DNA of 64,000 nt from Candidatus Dechloromonas phosphorivorans (lineage in GTDB: Bacteria > Pseudomonadota > Gammaproteobacteria > Burkholderiales > Rhodocyclaceae). The notes under the pieces are model-generated. The model saw only the letters and a program-made list of their open reading frames with translations. It searched no databases and had not been told where the DNA came from. Below are positions 32,860 through 39,926 of this stretch, piece after piece (position 1 is the stretch's first letter; each line of letters starts with the position of its first letter). The translations under genes and the position numbers were made by a program. The stretch covers positions 744,001 through 808,000 of the forward strand of contig JADKIP010000014.1 of the NCBI GenBank assembly GCA_016721185.1. Direction: 5' to 3'.

Positions 32860-35154
32860 TTACTTGACTTTCTTGGCACCGTTTTGCTCAAGGTAGGTCT
32901 TGGCACGCAGACCGATGTCAGCAGCCTTAACCTGGTATTGCCAAATCTGCTCGGACCAGAGGTTGGCCTGATCCCAATCCTTCTTGGCGGCAGCTGCATC
33001 AGCTTTAGCCTTGGATTCCTTGATCTTGCCAAGTTGGTCGGTTGCATCTTCGACCATCGCGACAACATCCGGGAAGTCCTTGTAATTGACGCTGGTGATG
33101 TAACCCACGACAGAATCAATAACGACCTGGGTGTCAGCAACCTTCTTCACAGTCGCCTTATAGTCGGCTTCAGTGTAGTTGGCTTTGGCGGACTCGGTAG
33201 TCTTGGTCGGCTTCCAGCCCTTTGGCTTGACTAGCAGGTAGCCCTGCATTTCAAGGTGCAGTGCAGAGCAGAATTCCGTGCAGTAGTACGGATAGACGCC
33301 TTCCTTGTCAGCCTTGAACTTGACGGTGACTGTCTTGCCCGGCTCAACCGAGGCGTGCACGTTCATGGTCGAAACGGTGAAGCCGTGGGTTTCGTCCTGA
33401 GCGCGCTCAAGGTTGGTCAGGTGGATGGTGATTTCGTCGCCCACTTCAGCCTCGATTGTTTCTGGCGTGATGTGCGAACGGATCAGCGTGCCATAGACCG
33501 TGATCTTGTTGCCCTTCTTGACGGTTTCTTCTTCACCAGCTTTAGTGGCGCCCGGATGTGGCTTGTCGGTGCGGGAATCCGTACCGACCTTGTAACGGAC
33601 ACCTGGCTTCAGCTTGGATGCTTCGATGGCAACGACGTAGTGCGGCTCACCCAGCGGTACGGGCATGTCGTACAGAAGCTGCATCTTGTCATTGCTGATG
33701 TCGATCAACTGGTGGTTCTGCGGATGCAGTGGGCCAACAGGATTGAAACGGTCAATTGACAGTTTGTTCAGCGCGACCAGGTAACGGCCCTTCGGATCCA
33801 TCGAGTCACCTTCCATCGTCATCAGGTGACCGATGTTGTAGTGCACGGAGATCTTGTCGAGTACCTTGCCTTCACAGTGATCCCACTTGACGACTTGTGA
33901 GTCGACATAGAGCGAGGTGTAGGCAATACACTTCTTGGAATCATACTGGGTGTGCAGTGGGCCGAGGCCGAGCTGAACCTGGGTGTGCAGCGCATCTTTC
34001 ATGCCGATCACCGGAATACCGTACGGATCCTTGGATTCGAACTTGCCAGCCGAAATTGCAGCCTGGATTTTCTCGAAGGAATATACGGAAACGTGGGTGT
34101 CCAGCTTGCCGGCAACGGTCAGGAACTTGCCGTCCGGGGTAACGTCAACACCGTGCGGTGATTTGGGTTCCGGAACCAGGAAGAGAATGCCTTCCTTGAT
34201 TGCCGTTTCCATCATCAGCACGTTATGGCCGTTGATCTTCTTGGCTTTACCTTGCTTGACCAGTTCAGCTGCTTTTTTCCAGTTGATCACGTGCAGGTAG
34301 TCGGTGTCCTTGGCGGAGCAACCGGCTTCGTACGGCGGACGGCCTTTTTCAATGCCGCCAACGTAACGCTCGGAACAGAAGGAGTTGGTGAAGGACCAGC
34401 CATCAGACGGGCCTTTGCCGGCGTCCGACAAATCCTGGGAGTAGGGCGGCAGTTCGAGCGAGAAGGACTCCTTCGGATCGAGGCGGCCTTCCTTGCGGTC
34501 GAATTTCCAGTAGGTGACGCCACCGCGATACTTTTCGTTGAACTCTTCGAGCGGGTAGAATTTCTTGTTTTCGAGTGGCGTGGCGTACTGAGCAGCTTCG
34601 ATGATGTACTCAGTGTTCGGCGTAGCGAAAGCGCCACCGTGTTCCGACTTGAAAATCGGATTAACCACGATCTGCTTGGTTTCAAAGTCGCGCAGGTCGA
34701 TCACGGCGAGACGCGGATTGGCCTTGTCGTTGATGAACAGGAACTGACCGTCGTATTTGCCTTGGGTTTCCGACATGGCTGGGTGGTGTGTATCGCCCCA
34801 GTTGATTTCCTTGCCATCGATATTGCCCTGACGCAGCACAGCCTTGGAGTTCTCGTCAAAGCCATAGCCCTGCCAGGGTTCCGGCGTGAATACGCCGATG
34901 TACTTCAGAATGCGCATGGACGGAATACCGTACACAATGACCTGACCGGCCTGACCACCGGAGGCGAAGGCAACGAAATCGTCGCGTTTGCCGGTTGGCA
35001 CGTAGGTCTTGGACGCAGCCAGCAGATCTTGCTGGCTGAGGTTACGACGCTTCATGACATCCTGAAGTGACTCAGCGGACCATGCTGAGGCGGCGCTGAG
35101 GCCTAGCCCAGCGGCGATCAGCATCGTCGTGGATTTCACTACAAATTTTTTCAT
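32860..35154 (-). CDS. nosZ: Nitrous oxide reductase, clade II (Sec-exported)
   Basis: 764 residues from the ATG at 35154 (preceded by GGGAGC); the frame is open 60 bases further but without family support. The N-terminal MKKFVVKSTTMLIAAGLGLS ending near SAWSAE is a Sec signal lacking the Tat RR of clade I NosZ. The beta-propeller region (WGDTHHPAMSETQGKYDGQ) holds CuZ ligands; the C-terminal cupredoxin has CTEFCSALHLEMQGY with CuA ligands Cys625, Cys629, His633 and Met636. It reduces N2O to N2 in the periplasm. First gene of the nos cluster, with an FNR-type box upstream. Confidence 0.95.
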   Translation of the reverse strand: MKKFVVKSTTMLIAAGLGLSAASAWSAESLQDVMKRRNLSQQDLLAASKTYVPTGKRDDFVAFASGGQAGQVIVYGIPSMRILKYIGVFTPEPWQGYGFDENSKAVLRQGNIDGKEINWGDTHHPAMSETQGKYDGQFLFINDKANPRLAVIDLRDFETKQIVVNPIFKSEHGGAFATPNTEYIIEAAQYATPLENKKFYPLEEFNEKYRGGVTYWKFDRKEGRLDPKESFSLELPPYSQDLSDAGKGPSDGWSFTNSFCSERYVGGIEKGRPPYEAGCSAKDTDYLHVINWKKAAELVKQGKAKKINGHNVLMMETAIKEGILFLVPEPKSPHGVDVTPDGKFLTVAGKLDTHVSVYSFEKIQAAISAGKFESKDPYGIPVIGMKDALHTQVQLGLGPLHTQYDSKKCIAYTSLYVDSQVVKWDHCEGKVLDKISVHYNIGHLMTMEGDSMDPKGRYLVALNKLSIDRFNPVGPLHPQNHQLIDISNDKMQLLYDMPVPLGEPHYVVAIEASKLKPGVRYKVGTDSRTDKPHPGATKAGEEETVKKGNKITVYGTLIRSHITPETIEAEVGDEITIHLTNLERAQDETHGFTVSTMNVHASVEPGKTVTVKFKADKEGVYPYYCTEFCSALHLEMQGYLLVKPKGWKPTKTTESAKANYTEADYKATVKKVADTQVVIDSVVGYITSVNYKDFPDVVAMVEDATDQLGKIKESKAKADAAAAKKDWDQANLWSEQIWQYQVKAADIGLRAKTYLEQNGAKKVK

Positions 35155-35268
35155 ATTAATGCTCCCATGAACCGAGAAGTTGTACTTCCTACCCTCCATT
35201 GCCGCCTGCGACATAATGACGCTGCGGCAATTTGTCGCACACTGTATTCTTCTCAGAGTATGAAAAAA

Positions 35269-35282
35269 TTGATCTCTATTAA
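35269..35282. promoter_or_regulatory. Putative FNR/DNR box between nosZ and the copper-delivery genes
   Basis: TTGATCTCTATTAA differs from the FNR-family consensus TTGAT-N4-ATCAA at one base. It lies 115 bases upstream of the nosZ start and 66 bases upstream of the divergent gene, so one anaerobic regulator could control either or both directions. Assignment to FNR rather than DNR or NnrR is not possible from sequence. Confidence 0.5.
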
Positions 35283-35347
35283 TTTTATTACCACTCCTTC
35301 AAGCAAAATGCTTAGCTGTGATCGCCCCAAGACCTAGAAGCACTCTC

Positions 35348-35818
35348 GTGAATAAGAAAATACTGATTGATTTGATCGGGGTGCTGTTGATTGCCCTGGT
35401 GGTTGTCGTTGGCTATAAACTTTCGCCCATATTGCTGCCTAAAGCTGATGTGACAGTTCAGCCCGATCCCGCCTGCGATTTGCAGCGTGAGGCTTGTGCG
35501 GTCAACCTGCCTTCTGGCGGCAAAATCGAACTTTCGATGGGGACTCGCCCGGTGCCGATGGTGAAGCCGTTCGAGGTGCAGGTGGCGACCAGCGGATTTT
35601 CACCGAGCCGGGTAGAGGTTGATTTTGCTGGTGTCGATATGAATATGGGATTCAATCGTCCCGAGTTCACGCCTGGCAGTAATGGCAAATATTCTGCCAC
35701 CGTCACTTTGCCGGTGTGTATCACCGGGCTGATGGACTGGCAGGTTACTGTACTGGTCGAGACGGGCAGTGAGCGTGTTGCCATTCCTTTCCGTCTGGTT
35801 TCAGGGAGTCACGAGTAA
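35348..35818 (+). CDS. FixH/YtkA-like membrane-anchored periplasmic protein
   Basis: 156 residues from a GTG at 35348 (an alternative GTG at 35318 adds ten residues). One membrane helix (LIDLIGVLLIALVVVVGY) is followed by a beta-sandwich with PFEVQVATSGFSPSRVEV, DMNMGFNRPEFTP and LPVCITGLMDWQVTVLV, which resembles FixH/YtkA domains linked to copper oxidase assembly. The Met-rich DMNMG could bind copper. First of three genes in an operon with SCO1 and PCuAC, divergent from nosZ, pointing to copper delivery for NosZ CuA. Confidence 0.6.
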   Translation: MNKKILIDLIGVLLIALVVVVGYKLSPILLPKADVTVQPDPACDLQREACAVNLPSGGKIELSMGTRPVPMVKPFEVQVATSGFSPSRVEVDFAGVDMNMGFNRPEFTPGSNGKYSATVTLPVCITGLMDWQVTVLVETGSERVAIPFRLVSGSHE

Positions 35819-36418
35819 ATGTCGGAACGAATTTTGGTGGTGATTGCCGGGCTGTTGGCGGCGCTCGTATTGGGTTTGGCGTTTTTCTGGATGCCGGAAA
35901 TGCCGGAGCGTCCACTGCCCAAGGCGTCAATTGCTGCGGGTGGTGATTTCACCCTGGAGTCTGCCAGTGGCCCGGTTTCCTTGAAGGATTACCGGGGCAA
36001 GCTGGTGCTGGTCTATTTTGGTTACACCTTTTGCCCTGATATCTGCCCGACCTCGCTTGCATCTACTGCCGAGGGTTTGAAGCAACTCAAACCGGAAGAG
36101 GCGGCACGGGTGGCGATGATTTTTATCTCGGTTGACCCGGAGCGCGACACGCCACCTCGGCTGAAGGAGTATGCCGAGTTCTTTCATCCGAGCTTGGTTG
36201 GTGTGACTGGTACGCCTGAAAATCTCGCTGAAATCGCCAAGCGTTATGGCGTTTTTTACGCCAGACAGAAAGTTGAAACGGCGGGTGGCGGTTATGTGGT
36301 TGACCACTCGGCAGATACCTACGTGGTTGGCCCGAATGGCCAATTGGTTGGCAAGATTGCCCACGCCACACCGCCGGATCGGGTTGTGGCAGAAATTCGC
36401 AAACATTTGAACCCCTGA
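35819..36418 (+). CDS. SCO1/SenC copper chaperone
   Basis: 199 residues: an N-terminal anchor helix (LVVIAGLLAALVLGLAFFW) and a thioredoxin-like domain with VYFGYTFCPDICPTSLAS, the CxxxC copper ligands, and the third ligand His in YVVDHSADTYVVGPNGQ. SCO proteins reduce or load CuA centres; besides cytochrome oxidase, the NosZ CuA site is a target in some bacteria. Starts immediately after the upstream stop and overlaps the next frame (TGATG). Confidence 0.92.
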   Translation: MSERILVVIAGLLAALVLGLAFFWMPEMPERPLPKASIAAGGDFTLESASGPVSLKDYRGKLVLVYFGYTFCPDICPTSLASTAEGLKQLKPEEAARVAMIFISVDPERDTPPRLKEYAEFFHPSLVGVTGTPENLAEIAKRYGVFYARQKVETAGGGYVVDHSADTYVVGPNGQLVGKIAHATPPDRVVAEIRKHLNP

Positions 36419-36435
36419 TGAAAGAGAAATTGCTC

Positions 36436-36897
36436 ATGAAAAAACTATCCTTGCTGGCCCTTGGGCTGATGTTCTCCGCTGGCGCGATGGCCGGTGCGGC
36501 TGACCAGATTTCGGTGCAGAACCCTTACGTTCGCCTGGCCCCACCCAATGCACCGGCGACCGGCGCTTTCATGGTGATCAAGAATAACGGTGACAAGGAC
36601 GTCAAGGTACTCAAGGCGGATAACCCGGTTTCAAAAGTGACTGAGTTACATACCCATTTGAATGAGGGTGGCGTCATGAAAATGCGCCCGGTGCCGGCAA
36701 TCGATGTCAAAGCCAAGGGTGAAGCCGTGCTCCAGCCAGGTGGTCTGCATGTGATGCTGATTGATCTCAAGGCGCCGATGAAGGAAGGCGATGTCGTGCC
36801 AATCACGCTGACTTTTGACGATGGCAGCAGCAAGCAGGTTGATGCCAAGGTGGTTCGGCCGATGGCTGCCGGCATGCCGATGGAACACAAGCACTAA
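36436..36897 (+). CDS. PCuAC periplasmic Cu(I) chaperone
   Basis: 153 residues from the ATG at 36436, which gives a standard signal peptide (KKLSLLALGLMFSAGAMAG); an ATG at 36418 overlapping the SCO stop would add six residues. The DUF461 copper motif is present: LHTHLNEGGVMKMRPV and GGLHVMLIDLKAPM provide the H-x-M ligands. A His/Met tail (GMPMEHKH) may add copper affinity. It hands Cu(I) to SCO or CuA. Followed by a hairpin made of two TGCGGTCAAC motifs. Confidence 0.9.
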   Translation: MKKLSLLALGLMFSAGAMAGAADQISVQNPYVRLAPPNAPATGAFMVIKNNGDKDVKVLKADNPVSKVTELHTHLNEGGVMKMRPVPAIDVKAKGEAVLQPGGLHVMLIDLKAPMKEGDVVPITLTFDDGSSKQVDAKVVRPMAAGMPMEHKH

Positions 36898-36915
36898 ATT
36901 TGGCGGTTTTTTATA

Positions 36916-36941
36916 GTTGACCGCAGCCGTCTGCGGTCAAC
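36916..36941. repeat. Hairpin built from two inverted TGCGGTCAAC motifs
   Basis: GTTGACCGCAG (36916-36926) and CTGCGGTCAAC (36931-36941) are perfect inverted copies with a 4-base loop, 18 bases after the PCuAC stop. The arrangement mirrors the inverted uptake-sequence terminators of Neisseria. A perfect 12-bp palindrome GCCTGTACAGGC (36944-36955) follows. No T run follows on the plus strand. Confidence 0.7.
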
Positions 36942-37057
36942 CTGCCTGTACAGGCAAAACGACTTGTTCGGGTCGCACCAGATAGACAAGCAAGCGCATA
37001 CCCGCTTGTCGAGCTTTACCAAGAATCCTTGATTCTCTGCTTGCCAAAAGACAAATA

Positions 37058-37073
37058 CTGTACAAAAATACAG
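37058..37073. promoter_or_regulatory. LexA box upstream of lexA
   Basis: CTGTACAAAAATACAG is a perfect CTGT-N8-ACAG SOS box ending 25 bases upstream of the lexA start codon. It would make lexA and the coupled imuA-imuB-dnaE2 genes inducible by DNA damage. Confidence 0.85.
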
Positions 37074-37098
37074 GCATTGGTTTTTAGCGGAGCAGGCA

Positions 37099-37704
37099 AT
37101 GAAACTCACCCCACGCCAGCAGGAAATTCTCGATTTCATCCGAAGCACGCTTGAAGTGCTGGGTGCGCCGCCGACGCGGATGGAAATTTCCCATGCCTTC
37201 GGTTTTGCCTCAGCCAACGCGGCGGAAGACCATCTAAAGGCACTCGCCAAAAAAGGTGCCATCGTTCTTGAGCCCGGTTCAGCGCGGGGTATCCGGTTGG
37301 TTGAGCAACTTGGCCTGCCGTTGATTGGTATGGTCGCTGCCGGATCACCGATTCTTGCTGTGGAAAACGTTCAGGGCCGCTATGCGCTTGACGCCCAGTT
37401 GTTCAATCCGCGGGCTGACTATTTGCTCAAGGTGCGCGGTCTGTCGATGATCGACGCGGGTATTTTTGAGGGCGATTTGCTCGCGGTGCATAAGACATCG
37501 GAGGCGCGTGATGGGCAGATTGTCATCGCCCGGGTGGCAGAGGATGTCACCGTCAAGCGTCTGAAACGCCGGAATGGTTTGATCGAACTGATCGCCGAAA
37601 ATCCGGATTTTGAACCCATCATCGTCAATCCGGCAGAGGTCGAATTCGCCATCGAAGGGATTGCTGTCGGCCTGATTCGCGGGGCGATCAGCACGCTCTC
37701 ATGA
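37099..37704 (+). CDS. lexA: LexA repressor
   Basis: 201 residues. The N-terminal winged HTH (LTPRQQEILDFIRSTLEVLG, then FASANAAEDHLKALAKKG) binds SOS boxes. The C-terminal S24 peptidase domain has the cleavage site Ala81-Gly82 in MVAAGSP, catalytic Ser116 in VRGLSMIDAGI and Lys153 in TVKRLKRR. RecA-stimulated self-cleavage derepresses SOS genes. Its own SOS box is upstream, and the stop overlaps the imuA start (ATGA), so the mutasome genes are cotranscribed. Confidence 0.96.
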   Translation: MKLTPRQQEILDFIRSTLEVLGAPPTRMEISHAFGFASANAAEDHLKALAKKGAIVLEPGSARGIRLVEQLGLPLIGMVAAGSPILAVENVQGRYALDAQLFNPRADYLLKVRGLSMIDAGIFEGDLLAVHKTSEARDGQIVIARVAEDVTVKRLKRRNGLIELIAENPDFEPIIVNPAEVEFAIEGIAVGLIRGAISTLS

Positions 37705-38414
37705 GCGCCGCACCGCTGCCGCTGGCTTTGGCAGAGGTGCTGGCGCGCGGTGATATCTGGCGCGGCGACACGCTGGCCAGTTTGCCGGAAAAAGCCCTGC
37801 CGAGCGGTCATCCTGAACTGGATGAAGAATTGCCGGGCGGTGGCTGGCCACGCGGAAATTTGACTGAAATCCTCGTGGACCGCAGTGGTCTGGGTGAAAT
37901 GACTTTGTTGTTGCCAGCTTTGGCCCGCCTATCGGCTGAAGGAGGCTGGCTGGCGCTGGTAGCGCCGCCCTGGTTGCCGCATGCGCCGGCCTGGGTTGAA
38001 GCGGGGCTGGTTCTGGAGCGACTGGTGATCGTCAAAGCAGGCAAGCAGGCCGCCTGGTGTTGCGAACAACTATTGGCTTGTGGTGGTTTTGCCGGCGTGC
38101 TGGCCTGGCCGGAGGCCGGGGTTGATGCCAAGGTCTTGCGGCGTTTGCAGGCAGCGGCTGAAGGTCGGGCTACGTTCACCTGGTTGTGGCGACCAGTTTC
38201 GCTGGCCTCGACGCCTTCACCGGCGCCATTACGTCTTGCTCTGGCCGCCGGCGAGGGTGGTTTGTCGGTACGTATTCTCAAACGGCGCGGCCGACCAGCG
38301 GCGCGGCCGCTCCATTTATCGATCGCCCGTCCCGGGAGACTGCCGCGTGCTCTGGTTGGCCCTTCACTTTCCCTTGCTGCCGCTCGAAGCGCTGTCACTG
38401 AGGCCATCGCCTAG
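37701..38414 (+). CDS. imuA: ImuA, RecA-like translesion synthesis protein
   Basis: 237 residues with the RecA/SulA-like start LPSGHPELDEELPGGGWPRGNLTEILVDRSGLGE and LLLPALARLSAEGGWLALVAPP, the layout of ImuA proteins that work with ImuB and DnaE2. The P-loop is degenerate. Overlaps lexA by 4 bases and imuB by 68 bases, so expression is tightly coupled within the SOS cassette. Confidence 0.85.
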   Translation: MSAAPLPLALAEVLARGDIWRGDTLASLPEKALPSGHPELDEELPGGGWPRGNLTEILVDRSGLGEMTLLLPALARLSAEGGWLALVAPPWLPHAPAWVEAGLVLERLVIVKAGKQAAWCCEQLLACGGFAGVLAWPEAGVDAKVLRRLQAAAEGRATFTWLWRPVSLASTPSPAPLRLALAAGEGGLSVRILKRRGRPAARPLHLSIARPGRLPRALVGPSLSLAAARSAVTEAIA

Positions 38415-39924
38415 CACCATAGACTCAACGGCTGGCACTGGCACCACAGCGCCAACGGTTGGCATTAGTGCCACAGAAACAAAGGCTGGCATCACTACCA
38501 TAGAACCAACGGCTGGCACCAGTGCGGTCGTTAGTCGTGGGCGGGTGCTGGCTTGTGATCGGCTGGCCAGCGAGGCCGGGGTCAGTGCCGGGCAAAAGTT
38601 GTCGACGGCGCTTGGCCTGCAGCCGGGGCTAGCGGTTTTCGAGCGCGATGTCTTGCGTGAGTCTGCCGCGTTGACGCACTTGGCTTGCTGGGCTGGGCGT
38701 TTTACCCCGACGGTGAGTTTGTCGCCGCCAGCCGGGTTGTTGCTGGAAATCGGTGGCTGCCTGCGCCTGTTTGGTGGCGTGGCGGTGATTGTCGAGGCGG
38801 TGCTCAATGGTTGTGCCGAACAGGGCTATTCCACACGCTGGGCTGTCGCGCCCAGTCCGCTCGGGGCGCGCTGGCTGGCACAGGCCGGAGCCGGTGAGAT
38901 TCATGCTGAACTGCCGGCCATGCAGTCGGCGCTGGCTGTTTTGCCCTGTCGCATTCCCGGCTGGCCGGGGGAGGTTGAAGATCGGCTGAACGCCTTTGGC
39001 CTGAAGCGCCTCGGTGATCTGCGGGTCTTGCCCGGCGCCAGCATGCGGCGGCGCATTGGTAACGGGCCGCTTGATGATCTGGCGCGCGCCTGGGGAGATT
39101 TTCCGGACCCGCAAAAGCCGTTTATTTTTCCGGATAGTTTTGCCTGTGACATCGAGTTGCCGGCTCGCATCGAGCATGCCGAAGCGCTGGCTTTTGTCGG
39201 GCAGCGCTTGTTTGCAGCCCTGGCCGGCTGGCTACACGGTCGGCAATTGCTGGTTCGTGCCTGCACGCTGCTGATGACGCATGATGATGCGACCCAGACC
39301 GCGCTCGAACTACGTTTTGCTGAGCCGGCCGCGGATGAAGGGCGCTTCCTGCGACTTCTCCGTGAACATCTTTCCCGATTAACGCTGGTGGCACCGGTCG
39401 AGATTTTGCGTTTGCAGGCCGATGAGGTCGTGAATAAGCCGGGCGCCAGTGCGCCCTTGTTCGATCAGGCACCACCGGGCGAAGGTGTGCCGGCCTGTCT
39501 TGAGCGGCTACGCGCCCGGCTCGGCGAGGCGGCGGTGCAGGTGCTCGGCCAGCAAGCGGATTACCGGCCGGAGTGCGCCACACGCAGTCTGGATGTGGCG
39601 CCGACATTAACCCGCAATTTTGCCCATTTTTCGCCGTTGACCGCAGTCGTGGCCGTGAATGCTGCATGCAAGCCGCAACGTCCGCTCTGGCTATTGCCAA
39701 AGCCGCAGGTACTGGCCGAGCGGGCCGGCAGCCCGCAGTGGCATGGCCCGTTGAAATTGCTATCAGGCGCCGAGCGACTGGAGAGTGGCTGGTGGGATCA
39801 GGGTGAAAAAGGCATGGCCGGCGATGTGCGGCGTGACTATTTCGTCGCTTGTAACCCGGTAGGGCAGTGGACCTGGATTTTCAGGGATGCCGATGCCTGG
39901 TATTTGCATGGTCTGTTCAGCTGA
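38347..39924 (+). CDS. imuB: ImuB, inactive Y-family polymerase subunit, with a repeat insertion
   Basis: 525 residues from the GTG at 38347 (VLWLALHFPLLPLEALSLRPSPS), inside the end of imuA. The body matches ImuB: GRVLACDRLASEAGVSAGQ, LLLEIGGCLRLFGG, PSPLGARWLAQAGAGE and the C-terminal RPLWLLPKPQVL. ImuB lacks catalytic acidic residues and acts as a beta-clamp adapter for DnaE2. Residues 24-59 are four nonapeptide repeats (TIDSTAGTG, TTAPTVGIS, ATETKAGIT, TIEPTAGTS) that interrupt the usual PSPS-AVV junction. This is an in-frame repeat insertion shared with dnaE2. Confidence 0.88.
   Translation: MLWLALHFPLLPLEALSLRPSPSTIDSTAGTGTTAPTVGISATETKAGITTIEPTAGTSAVVSRGRVLACDRLASEAGVSAGQKLSTALGLQPGLAVFERDVLRESAALTHLACWAGRFTPTVSLSPPAGLLLEIGGCLRLFGGVAVIVEAVLNGCAEQGYSTRWAVAPSPLGARWLAQAGAGEIHAELPAMQSALAVLPCRIPGWPGEVEDRLNAFGLKRLGDLRVLPGASMRRRIGNGPLDDLARAWGDFPDPQKPFIFPDSFACDIELPARIEHAEALAFVGQRLFAALAGWLHGRQLLVRACTLLMTHDDATQTALELRFAEPAADEGRFLRLLREHLSRLTLVAPVEILRLQADEVVNKPGASAPLFDQAPPGEGVPACLERLRARLGEAAVQVLGQQADYRPECATRSLDVAPTLTRNFAHFSPLTAVVAVNAACKPQRPLWLLPKPQVLAERAGSPQWHGPLKLLSGAERLESGWWDQGEKGMAGDVRRDYFVACNPVGQWTWIFRDADAWYLHGLFS
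38416..38523 (+). repeat. Four 27-nt tandem repeats inside imuB
   Basis: Units 38416-38442, 38443-38469, 38470-38496 and 38497-38523. Consensus is near ACCATAGAAYCAACGGCTGG followed by CACYRGT. The units are directly adjacent, without spacers, in frame, and end at GTGCGGTCGTT, a TGCGGTCRAC-like sequence. They encode four nine-residue repeats. Confidence 0.85.
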
Positions 39925-39926
39925 TC

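Noticed and set aside
36944..36955. Second LexA box upstream of lexA (GCCTGTACAGGC)
   Set aside because: It is a palindrome containing CTGTACAG without the eight-base spacer needed by this LexA type.
38416..38523. Regular 27-nt repeats taken as a CRISPR array
   Set aside because: Units are contiguous with no spacers, lie in frame inside imuB, and no cas genes are present.
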